DNA of 64,000 bases. Source: Bradyrhizobium sp. CCGE-LA001. Lineage in GTDB: Bacteria > Pseudomonadota > Alphaproteobacteria > Rhizobiales > Xanthobacteraceae. Where the stretch lies: the NCBI RefSeq assembly GCF_000296215.2, contig NZ_CP013949.1, positions 6,999,501-7,063,500 of the forward strand, written 5' to 3'. The notes beneath the pieces are model-generated. The model had not been told where the DNA came from and did no database searches. It saw only the letters and a program-made list of their open reading frames with translations. The position numbers were made by a program, and so were the translations under genes. This document shows positions 42,709 to 50,219 of the stretch, in pieces (position 1 is the stretch's first letter; each line of letters starts with the position of its first letter).

Positions 42709-43299
42709 ATGATCGCCGAATCTCCCCGCTCCCCCCTTCGCCTGCTCGCCCGGTTGGTCCCGGTGCTGGCGGTCGCGCTGCTGTGCTGCTGGAGCAGCCC
42801 GGCATCGGCCGATTTCCGCCTCTGCAACAATACGTCGAGCCGGGTCGGGATCGCGCTGGGCTACAAGGACGCCGAGGGCTGGACCACCGAGGGCTGGTGG
42901 AACATCTCGTCCCGGTCCTGCGAGACGCTGCTGCGGGGAACGTTGGTCGCCCGTTACTATTACATCTACGCCATCGACTATGATCGCGGCGGCGAATGGT
43001 CGGGCCAGGCCTTCATGTGCTCGCGCGACAAGGAGTTCACCATCCGCGGCACCGAGGATTGCCTGGCACGCGGCTACGACCGCACCGGCTATTTCGAGGT
43101 CGATACCGGCGAGCAGCGGGCCTGGACCGTCCAGCTCACGGATGCCAACGAACAGCCGGCGCAGCAGCGCGTGCCCGGCCTGCCCGGCCCGGTTGGACCG
43201 GGCGGGGTTCCGGGTTTGCCCAATAGCCCGCCCGGTGGTACGCCCCCCGCGCCTGGCCTCCCGCCAGGCGCTGCCCCCCCGTCTGGAAGTAAGCCATGA
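42709..43299 (+). CDS. DUF1036 secreted protein
   Basis: A 196-residue protein with a signal peptide (LLARLVPVLAVALLCCWSSP then ASA-DF). The DUF1036 domain begins FRLCNNTSSRVGIALGYKD and has WTTEGWWNISSRSCETLL and conserved Cys residues that probably pair (LCNN, SCETL, MCSRD, DCLARG). A Gly/Pro-rich tail (PGPVGPGGVPGLPNSPPGG) ends the protein. The stop overlaps the pyk start (ATGA), an arrangement common in this order, so the two are co-transcribed. Function of DUF1036 is unknown. Confidence 0.88.
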   Translation: MIAESPRSPLRLLARLVPVLAVALLCCWSSPASADFRLCNNTSSRVGIALGYKDAEGWTTEGWWNISSRSCETLLRGTLVARYYYIYAIDYDRGGEWSGQAFMCSRDKEFTIRGTEDCLARGYDRTGYFEVDTGEQRAWTVQLTDANEQPAQQRVPGLPGPVGPGGVPGLPNSPPGGTPPAPGLPPGAAPPSGSKP

Positions 43300-44732
43300 G
43301 GCGCCTTCGCCGTATCAAGATTCTCGCGACGCTCGGACCCGCCTCCTCGGACCTCGCGATGATCCGCCGCATGTTCGAGGCCGGCGCCGACCTGTTCCGT
43401 ATCAACATGAGCCACACCCCGCATGACAAGATGCGGGAGCTGGTGGCGACGATCCGCAACGTCGAGAGCAGCTATGGCCGGCCTATCGGCATCCTGGTCG
43501 ACCTCCAGGGCCCGAAGCTCAGGCTCGGCTCCTTCGCTGACGGCGCGGTCCAGCTCCAGAACGGGCAGACCTTCACGCTCGATTCCGACAAGGCGCCGGG
43601 GGATGCCACGCGCGTCCACCTGCCGCATCCGGAGATCCTGGCCGCGCTCCGGCCGGGCCATGCCCTGCTGCTCGACGACGGCAAGGTGCGCCTGATCGCC
43701 GAGGAGACCTCCAAGGAGCACGCGGTGACGCGTGTCGTGGTCGGCGGCAAGATGAGCGACCGCAAGGGCGTCAGCCTGCCCGACACCGACTTGCCGGTCT
43801 CCGCCATGACGCCGAAGGACCGCGCCGACCTCGAGGCGGCCCTCGTCACCGGCGTCGACTGGATCGCGCTATCCTTCGTGCAGCGCGCCGACGACGTGAT
43901 CGAGGCCAAGAAGATGATCCGTGGCCGCGCCGCGGTCATGGCCAAGATCGAGAAGCCGCAGGCGATCGACCGCCTGGCCGACATCATCGAGGCCTCCGAT
44001 GCGCTGATGGTGGCGCGCGGCGACCTCGGCGTCGAGCTGCCGCTGGAGCGCGTGCCGAGCCTGCAGAAGCAGATGACGCGGATGGCGCGCCGGGCCGGCA
44101 AGCCGGTGGTGGTCGCGACCCAGATGCTGGAATCGATGATCCAGTCGCCGGTGCCGACCCGCGCAGAAGTCTCCGACGTCGCCACCGCGGTCTATGAAGG
44201 CGCCGACGCCATCATGCTGTCGGCGGAATCGGCGGCCGGCAAATTCCCGGTCGAGGCAGTCTCGACCATGAACCGCATCGGCGAGGAGGTCGAGCGCGAC
44301 CCGACCTACCGCTCCGTGATCATGGCGCAGCGCCCCGCACCGGAATCCACCGCAGGCGATGCCATCGCGGACGCCGCCCGGCAGATCGCCGAGACGCTCG
44401 ACCTGCCCGCTCTGATCTGCTGGACCAGCTCGGGCTCGACCGCGGTGCGCGTGGCACGCGAGCGGCCGAAGCCACCGATCGTGGCGATCACGCCGAACAT
44501 CACCGCCGGCCGCAGGCTCGCCGTGGTCTGGGGCGTGCACTGCGTGGTGGCCGAGGATGCCCGCGACCAGGACGACATGGTGGGCCGCGCCGGCCAGATC
44601 GCGTTCCGGGATGGCTTCGTCCGCGCCGGCCAGCGCGTCATCATCGTCGCCGGCGTGCCGCTCGGCATTCCCGGCACCACCAACATGGTGCGCATCGCCT
44701 CGGTCGGCCCCGAGGGCGACGCCAACATCTGA
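43296..44732 (+). CDS. pyk: Pyruvate kinase
   Basis: A 478-residue glycolytic enzyme that converts phosphoenolpyruvate and ADP to pyruvate and ATP. Motifs in order: IKILATLGPASSDL, LFRINMSHTPHDKM, GILVDLQGPKLRLG, the active-site IEKPQAIDRLADII and MVARGDLGVELPLERVP, and ATQMLESMIQSPVPTRAEVSD. These give the catalytic Lys/Glu and the metal and K+ sites. ATG 43296 overlaps the DUF1036 stop. Pyruvate kinase is homotetrameric and typically allosteric; a C-terminal domain of usual size is present. Confidence 0.98.
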   Translation: MRRLRRIKILATLGPASSDLAMIRRMFEAGADLFRINMSHTPHDKMRELVATIRNVESSYGRPIGILVDLQGPKLRLGSFADGAVQLQNGQTFTLDSDKAPGDATRVHLPHPEILAALRPGHALLLDDGKVRLIAEETSKEHAVTRVVVGGKMSDRKGVSLPDTDLPVSAMTPKDRADLEAALVTGVDWIALSFVQRADDVIEAKKMIRGRAAVMAKIEKPQAIDRLADIIEASDALMVARGDLGVELPLERVPSLQKQMTRMARRAGKPVVVATQMLESMIQSPVPTRAEVSDVATAVYEGADAIMLSAESAAGKFPVEAVSTMNRIGEEVERDPTYRSVIMAQRPAPESTAGDAIADAARQIAETLDLPALICWTSSGSTAVRVARERPKPPIVAITPNITAGRRLAVVWGVHCVVAEDARDQDDMVGRAGQIAFRDGFVRAGQRVIIVAGVPLGIPGTTNMVRIASVGPEGDANI

Positions 44733-44880
44733 TTTTTCGGCCGCTCGCACCAAACTGCGAAAACAACCCCGTGCACAGTAGAAGGCGCGCCCGGCGCCGG
44801 TGCTGTGGTTCTTTCGAAAACTCCTGCGCGAGCAACGGCCTGAGCGCAATCAGGCCGCCATTCCGCTTCGCGCCGCGAAT

Positions 44881-45561
44881 TTACGCGCCGACCAGCGCCT
44901 TGGCGGTCGGCAGAAGCGTCTGCTGAACCACCAGACCCCGGGCGCGGGCGTCCATGACGCCGACGGCGCGCAGCGCCAGCAGCGTCACGGTCTGCACCGC
45001 ATCGCGCATCTTGACGGGATCATCGAGATTGTCGGGCGCGAGCGGTCCGACCAGCGCCTCATGCAGGGCGCCGAGCAGCGCGGTGGCGGCGAGCGCGGTA
45101 TCCTGCGCCGGCAGATGACCGGCACGCACGGCGGCGTCGATGCGCGAGGCGATCTCGCCCGCGATCTCGCGCCGGCTGGCAAGGCGGGAGGCGCTGACAT
45201 CGACATCGACGGGCTCGGCCAGGATGCCCCAGGCCAGCCTGCGCTGCGACAGCGTATGGACCGCCACGGTGGTGACCGCGGCCGCCAGTGCCGAGGACGG
45301 CCCCGGCGCGGCGTCGGCCGCCCGCCGGATCGCCGCGAGCTCGTCACGGGAGACCTCGGCAATGAGCTCGGAGATCAGCTCGGCCTTGGAAGGGAAGTAG
45401 CGGTAGACCGTGCCGGCCGCGACATTGGCCCGGACCGCGACCGGCGCAATCTGCACCGCCGCCATCCCGCCTTCCGCCGCAGCCTCCCGCGCCGCCGCCA
45501 ATATCGCACTGCGCCGGGCCGCAAGGCGCTTCACCACTTGATGCGTCCGCCGATAAACCAT
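44881..45561 (-). CDS. TetR-family transcriptional regulator
   Basis: A 226-residue repressor. ATG 45561 is preferred, giving MVYRRTHQVVKRLAARRSAI and then the helix-turn-helix APVAVRANVAAGTVYRYFPS followed by KAELISELI, the classic TetR pattern. The C-terminal ligand domain is not distinctive. No target gene is adjacent on the same strand; a short inverted repeat upstream (45651-45664) is a candidate for autoregulation. Confidence 0.9.
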   Translation of the reverse strand: MVYRRTHQVVKRLAARRSAILAAAREAAAEGGMAAVQIAPVAVRANVAAGTVYRYFPSKAELISELIAEVSRDELAAIRRAADAAPGPSSALAAAVTTVAVHTLSQRRLAWGILAEPVDVDVSASRLASRREIAGEIASRIDAAVRAGHLPAQDTALAATALLGALHEALVGPLAPDNLDDPVKMRDAVQTVTLLALRAVGVMDARARGLVVQQTLLPTAKALVGA

Positions 45562-46109
45562 GGCGCGCTTCCTGTCCCACCCACGCCGGCCGCACGCCCT
45601 GCGGCCGAACGCTTCGTCACGCCGAAAGATGCAAATCGCCCCACAAGGACTGAACAACTATTCACGGGGGATGACAAGATGGAAATGCGTGAAGCGTCAT
45701 TGCGAGCGGGCTGGAGCGCCGAAGCGCTGGCGCGGCATGTTGCCGAGGCCAATCTTCAAAATGGTCGCAATGCCACGAGCAAAACGAAATCGTCAACTTT
45801 ATCGTCCGTCCATCTTCAGCGAACCGCCCGCAAGACTGAACGAGCATTTTCTTCGAGCGTCTCGGACTGCTAGTTCACATTGAAGCTGGATCGTTGCCCT
45901 CTACTTGCGAGAGCGCATCTTCAGGATGCGTTACGAAAATTTGCCCTTATGGGTTTATTTACGTAGATCCCAGCCGGACGTTGACGCTCGCCGGTGCGCA
46001 GTGTGCTGATGGGGCCGACCTTTAGCGCTGAGTTAGGCCAAAAAGTTCGAACAGCCTTCGGGCGCTGCCAAGCCACGGCGGAAGCCTCATCGAGGAAGGA
46101 GCGCGCGAC
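45562..46109. other. 548-bp gene-poor region with weak repeat traces
   Basis: No supported gene is seen. Upstream of tetR there is a short inverted repeat (see separate entry). Around 45688-45720 the words GCGTCATTGCGAGCG and CGCCGAAGCGC resemble the start of a common bradyrhizobial repeat, but the match is degraded. The last bases hold GGAAGGAG, the ribosome binding site of the gene at 46110. Confidence 0.5.
45651..45664. promoter_or_regulatory. Possible TetR operator
   Basis: The sequence TGAACAACTATTCA has 4-bp inverted arms (TGAA / TTCA) and lies about 90 bp upstream of the tetR start. TetR regulators often repress themselves at sites of TGAAnnnnnnTTCA type. Evidence is only shape and place. 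Confidence 0.25.
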
Positions 46110-46835
46110 ATGGGTCGGTTTGGGGGCCTCGCTCTCATTGCCTTTCTAACGCTGACGCCAGATTACGCGGCAGCCGCCGAACTATTCTCGGTGCGTTGTG
46201 AAGGTGGCGTTCCCGCCCGCCCTTACTTCGCGACGTTCGACGTCGATGCAAAAACGATCGTCTTTGAAACGCCGCCTATAAACATCGAAACAAATTTCGG
46301 CATCAATGCGCATTCGGAAGAGATCATTTCCGCAACCGATGGAAAGATCGAATTCATGCTGCGCGTCCGTCCGGGGCGGATTGACCTGATCTTTGATCGC
46401 AATAAGAAGACGATGACTTGGCCGGGATTCGACGACCCCACCTTTCGACCCACATTGACCCATCAGTGCACAGTCACGCCGCCGAGAAGCATTTTGAGCT
46501 TTTGGGTTCGCGATCCTACTTTGAATCCGATCTCTGTCCGCTGTGAACACACAGGCGCGGTGTACTTCACGATGGATGCCACTTCGAAAACAGCACTCTA
46601 TGAGCGTGGCAGGGAAGGAAGAGGTTTTCGCGGCGAGGTTACGGATGCCGGCCAGGATGAGGTCACGCTATCCATGAATTTCGATGTCCCGCGCCGTGTC
46701 GTGTGGAGCAGAAGTCGCCAGACCATCACGATCGAGGGCATCGATGGCGATGCATCGCGGCCTCGTACGGTCGTGCAATGTCAAGAAGCCCCGCCTCGAA
46801 CAATGATGGAATTCTACAGAGCCCCACAGCGGTAA
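46110..46835 (+). CDS. Secreted protein with two diverged copies of one domain
   Basis: A 241-residue protein with a signal peptide (LALIAFLTLTPDYAAAA). The mature part is an internal duplication. Repeat 1 (about 26-136) runs FSVRCEGG...KKTMTWPGFDD...RPTLTHQC...PPRSILSFWVRDP. Repeat 2 (about 141-238) runs ISVRCEHT...RQTITIEGIDG...RPRTVVQC...PPRTMMEFYRAP. Each repeat has exactly two Cys (30/120 and 145/224), which could form one disulfide per domain in the periplasm. I do not recognise a family. It has a strong ribosome binding site (GGAAGGAG), no operon partners, and base composition somewhat less GC-rich than its neighbours, so it may be acquired. Confidence 0.75.
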   Translation: MGRFGGLALIAFLTLTPDYAAAAELFSVRCEGGVPARPYFATFDVDAKTIVFETPPINIETNFGINAHSEEIISATDGKIEFMLRVRPGRIDLIFDRNKKTMTWPGFDDPTFRPTLTHQCTVTPPRSILSFWVRDPTLNPISVRCEHTGAVYFTMDATSKTALYERGREGRGFRGEVTDAGQDEVTLSMNFDVPRRVVWSRSRQTITIEGIDGDASRPRTVVQCQEAPPRTMMEFYRAPQR

Positions 46836-46949
46836 GAGCCGCCTCACGGCGGCAACGATCAACGACATAGCGGACGTAACGCATCGGAGGGGCTGGCGGT
46901 TTTACCGTGCGGAGATACGCCAGCCAAGGCACTCAGCCCAAAACAAAGG

Positions 46950-46970
46950 AGCCCCGTCAGGGACGGGGCT
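46950..46970 (-). terminator. Rho-independent terminator of the Flp pilin gene
   Basis: A perfect 9-bp stem, AGCCCCGTC / GACGGGGCT on the plus strand with a 3-nt loop, lies 26 bp beyond the pilin stop. Read on the minus strand it is followed by CCTTTGTTTT, a good T-rich tail. Confidence 0.85.
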
Positions 46971-46996
46971 CTCGAAATTCTCTGGGTCGTCCGATC

Positions 46997-47161
46997 TTAC
47001 TTCAGGCTGGACGAGATCGAGCCGAACTTGGTGTTCAGCGAGGTGCCGAGGTTGTTGACGACGGTGATGATCGCGAGCGCGATGCCGGCGGCGATCAGGC
47101 CGTATTCGATGGCGGTGGCGCCGGATTCGTCCTTCACGAAACGCGAAACGAGGTTCTTCAT
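46997..47161 (-). CDS. Flp-family type IVb pilin
   Basis: A 54-residue prepilin: MKNLVSRFVKDESGATAIEY followed by the hydrophobic helix GLIAAGIALAIITVV and an end NTKFGSISSSLK. The GATAIEYGLIAAGIA block, with the conserved Glu and Tyr, is the Flp/Fap pilin signature; the prepilin peptidase site is just before it. GGAG stands before its ATG. No tad/cpa assembly genes are in the window, so it must rely on a remote Tad locus. A strong terminator follows it. Confidence 0.93.
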   Translation of the reverse strand: MKNLVSRFVKDESGATAIEYGLIAAGIALAIITVVNNLGTSLNTKFGSISSSLK

Positions 47162-47548
47162 AGACTGCTCCAAGGAGTAAACGGGGCTACAAAAATGGTC
47201 TGGTCTTCTCGGCTTCCCAGCGCCGCCCGACCATGAAACGAACCTAGAGGCAAAGAATTTCGTCGCAGTTAATTCGGCTGCGTAAACAGGGAGCGGTTTG
47301 CACGTATTCGCCGACGGTAAACCGAAATTGAAAACAATCGGTTAAATTGTCGAAACCTGAGGACCGCCCAAAGCTGCCGGTTTACCCGAAGTTATGACCG
47401 CGCATGCTCCAATGCCGCCCGCTCGGACCGACGCACGACAGGGCTCATCGCGCGTCTGGTTAGCGTTCGAGCATGATCTTCCCCAAGAGCGCAACGCGCT
47501 CTTTTCGGATCATGCCCGGCCGACAAGAACAACAGGACGACGAGGCGG
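47162..47548. other. 387-bp region upstream of the pilin and membrane-protein genes, with a palindromic repeat
   Basis: No supported gene is seen. At 47471-47515 there is an imperfect palindrome, GCATGATCTTCCCCAAGAGC through CGCTCTTTTCGGATCATGC (arms GCATGATC/GATCATGC and AAGAGCG/CGCTCTT). It is of the GCATGATC type I recall as an abundant Hyphomicrobiales intergenic repeat. The AT-rich segment 47300-47360 probably holds the pilin promoter. Confidence 0.65.
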
Positions 47549-49039
47549 ATGTCCCTTTCCTTTGCCAACAGCATTGCGGTGCAGAGCCGCGCCCGCACCC
47601 TGGTGCCGCTATGCGTCGGTGCCGGCGCCTATCTCTTCTTCCTCTTTGTCGGCGACACCCTGCTTCAGGACTCCGACTCGTTCTGGCAGATCAAGATCGG
47701 GCAATGGATCCTCGATCACGGCGCCATGCCCACCAACGATCTCTATTCCTTCACGCGGACGGGCGCGCCATGGATCTCGACGTCGTGGCTGTCGCAGGTG
47801 ATGTTTGCGTTCTCCTACGCGCAATGGGGCTGGGCCGGGCCCGTGATCCTCACCGCCGTCGGGATGGCGCTGTCGGTCGCGATCCTCGTCCATCTGCTCG
47901 ACGCGCAGATCGAGGCGCCGCGCGCGGTGCTGTTCGCGATGCTGGCGCTGCTGCTCGCGCTGCATCACGTGCTGGCGCGTCCGCACATCCTGGCGCTGCC
48001 CGTGATGGTGGCGTGGGTCGGTCTCCTGATGGCGGCCGCCGACCGCAGGAGCGCGCCGTCCTGGACCTGGCTGCCGCTGATGGCGCTGTGGGCGAATCTG
48101 CACGGCGGCTTCGTGCTGGGCCTCGCGCTGATCGGACCGATCTCGCTCGAGGCGGTCGAGCATGCCGAGAAGGGCAAACGGCTTCAGCTGTTCCTGCGCT
48201 GGGTGCTGTTCGGCATCGGCGCCCTGGTCGCGAGCTGCTGCACGCCTTACGGCTGGAAGACGCTGATGGGCGCGACCGGCATCCTCGGCCTCGGCGAGCT
48301 GCTGTCGGTGATCTTCGAATGGATGCCGGCGAACTTCGCCACCTTCACCGCATTCGAAGGCGCGCTGCTCGGCCTGATCGCGCTCGGTTACTATCGCGGC
48401 CTCGTGCTCTCGGCGCCCCGGATCTTCCTGATCCTGTTCCTGACTTGGAGCGCGCTGACCCATGTCCGCAGCATCGATGCCTTCGCCTTCCTGGTGCCGC
48501 TGGTGCTGGCCAAACCGCTCGGCGAGATGTTCGGCCGCCCGCCCGCCGACGCCACCGGCTCCGACCGCTGGGCGGCCCGCTATCTCACCGCGCTCGGCGC
48601 GCTGATGATCGTGGCGGCGAGCTGGACCTCGACCTCGCTCTACATGAACCACCACCGCTTCACCTTCACGATGACGCAGACGCCGGTCGCGGCGGTCGAC
48701 CTGCTCGAGAAGCTCAAGGTACAACGCATCTTCAACGCCTATCAATTCGGCGGCTATCTGATCTCGCGCGACATCCCGGTCTTCGTCGACGGCCGCGCCG
48801 AGCTCTATGGCGAGAAATTCGTCATGGACTTCTTCAAGGCGACCGAGGGCAAGAAGCCCGAGCTGCTGCCGCGCCTGCTCGACGAATACAAGATCGACGC
48901 GACGCTCCTGGTCGCCGATGCGCCGGGTCCGCAGATCCTCGACCAGCTCAAGGGCTGGAAGCGGATCTATGCGGACGACATCGCGGTGATCCATGTGCGG
49001 GAGAACGCCGACGGCGGGGCGACGACGTCGTCGAAGTGA
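47549..49039 (+). CDS. GT-C-like multi-span membrane protein
   Basis: A 496-residue inner-membrane protein with about ten spans in the first 380 residues and a soluble C-terminal part. Near the first span it has LLQDSDSFWQIKIGQWILDH, where the acidic pair in the first loop resembles the catalytic Asp motif of GT-C glycosyltransferases that use lipid-linked sugars. The later ISTSWLSQVMFAFSYA and ARPHILALPVM also fit such proteins. The C-terminal FNAYQFGGYLISRDIPVFVD and GRAELYGEKF is a distinct conserved block. It may add a sugar to a lipid or polysaccharide, but the assignment is tentative. It is monocistronic. Confidence 0.72.
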   Translation: MSLSFANSIAVQSRARTLVPLCVGAGAYLFFLFVGDTLLQDSDSFWQIKIGQWILDHGAMPTNDLYSFTRTGAPWISTSWLSQVMFAFSYAQWGWAGPVILTAVGMALSVAILVHLLDAQIEAPRAVLFAMLALLLALHHVLARPHILALPVMVAWVGLLMAAADRRSAPSWTWLPLMALWANLHGGFVLGLALIGPISLEAVEHAEKGKRLQLFLRWVLFGIGALVASCCTPYGWKTLMGATGILGLGELLSVIFEWMPANFATFTAFEGALLGLIALGYYRGLVLSAPRIFLILFLTWSALTHVRSIDAFAFLVPLVLAKPLGEMFGRPPADATGSDRWAARYLTALGALMIVAASWTSTSLYMNHHRFTFTMTQTPVAAVDLLEKLKVQRIFNAYQFGGYLISRDIPVFVDGRAELYGEKFVMDFFKATEGKKPELLPRLLDEYKIDATLLVADAPGPQILDQLKGWKRIYADDIAVIHVRENADGGATTSSK

Positions 49040-49095
49040 GGCGCGGCTTCAAGCGCATCCCCTCGGACGGCACGCCCTCCGCTCGGACGCGTGGT

Positions 49096-50091
49096 TTACT
49101 CGAGCACCTCATCTGCGCCGGCAACGAATGCGGAGGAGAACGCGTGACCTAGCAGTTTGGCTGCCTTCAAGTTGATCACGAGCTCCACCTTGGTCACGAG
49201 CTGGACGGGAAGATCAGAAGGCTTCTCGCCCGACAGGATCCGGCCGGCATAGATCCCCGCGCGCCGGTGCGACTGCATGAAATCTCCGCCATAGCTCATC
49301 AAGCCTCCGGCAATGGGGAAGTCCCGGGTTTGCGTGATCGCGGACACGCGATACTTCATCGCGAGAGCAGCCAACCGCGAGCTGCGAAAGGCAAAATAGG
49401 GGTCGGAGGTGAACACAAGTCCACCTGCCCCGTCCCTGGTCACGGCAGCGAACACAGATTCAAATTCATCTTCCTTGCTTGCACCCGAAACTTCCAATCG
49501 AACACCCAGCGTGGCTGCAGCTGCGTGAAGCTTCTGCAATTGTGACTGTGCGGTCGGGCTTGTCGGGTTGACGACAACCATCAGTTTCGTCGCCGTGGGC
49601 ACCAGGTCGCGCATGAATTCAAGCCGCTTTGGCGAAACGTCGACACTCAGGCTCGAAATCCCCGTGATGTTTCCGCCCGGCCGCGACAAGCTATCGACCA
49701 CGTGTAGCTGGACGGGGTCGCCGCCCATCTCGAAAACGATCGGCTTGGTCGTGCTCGCAGCTTTCGCGGCAAGTGCCACGGGCGCGCCGCCGGGAGCCAC
49801 GAGCACATCCACATTGCGGGCGACCAGTTCGGCCGCCAACGCCGGCAACCGGGAATATTGTCCGTCCGCCCATTGGAATTCGATCTTTACATTGCGGCCC
49901 TCGACAAAGCCGGCTTCTCCCAGTCCCTGGTGGAAAGCCTGAAGTCGGCTGGCAAATAGCTCGGGCGACTCCGGACAGAGATAGCCAATGACCGGCATGG
50001 AGGGCTTCTGCGCATGCGATCTCGTCATTGACATCGCGACGCCTGCCATCAAGAGCAGGACATCACGCCGCTTGACGCGACGTCGCAGCAT
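49096..50091 (-). CDS. ABC transporter substrate-binding protein (TrpX/ABC_sub_bind family)
   Basis: A 331-residue binding protein from ATG 50091. A basic N-terminus and span (VKRRDVLLLMAGVAMSM) form the signal peptide. The mature domain starts VIGYLCPESPELFASRLQAF and has GLGEAGFVEGRNVKIEFQWA and VLVAPGGAPVALAAK, all signatures of the ABC_sub_bind (PF04392) family. These proteins bind aromatic or unknown small molecules. Bradyrhizobia have many such genes without matching permeases; no permease or ATPase is adjacent here. An upstream ATG at 50118 is possible. Confidence 0.88.
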   Translation of the reverse strand: MLRRRVKRRDVLLLMAGVAMSMTRSHAQKPSMPVIGYLCPESPELFASRLQAFHQGLGEAGFVEGRNVKIEFQWADGQYSRLPALAAELVARNVDVLVAPGGAPVALAAKAASTTKPIVFEMGGDPVQLHVVDSLSRPGGNITGISSLSVDVSPKRLEFMRDLVPTATKLMVVVNPTSPTAQSQLQKLHAAAATLGVRLEVSGASKEDEFESVFAAVTRDGAGGLVFTSDPYFAFRSSRLAALAMKYRVSAITQTRDFPIAGGLMSYGGDFMQSHRRAGIYAGRILSGEKPSDLPVQLVTKVELVINLKAAKLLGHAFSSAFVAGADEVLE

Positions 50092-50219
50092 TACCGCTCG
50101 AGAGTTGGCGCACCTCATGGCTACGAACCCGCTGCCGTCAGCCGATTGGCAGAGCATAGCCCCGAACACTCGAGCAGTCCCCAACTGGATGACGTTGGCG
50201 ACCCGGTGGTCAGCCTCTG

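Noticed and set aside
44836..44857. Hairpin CGGCCTGA / TCAGGCCG between pyk and tetR as a terminator
   Set aside because: A stem of 8 bp is present, but no T-run follows in either direction, so it was not listed as a terminator.
45676..45873. Possible short gene upstream of tetR starting MEMREASLRAGW
   Set aside because: The translation has no family character and overlaps a degraded repeat.
47473..49152. Plus-strand open frame of 559 codons overlapping the GT-C-like gene in another frame
   Set aside because: It encodes an Arg/Ala-rich product with no membrane spans, while the other frame gives an ordered multi-span protein with a good start.
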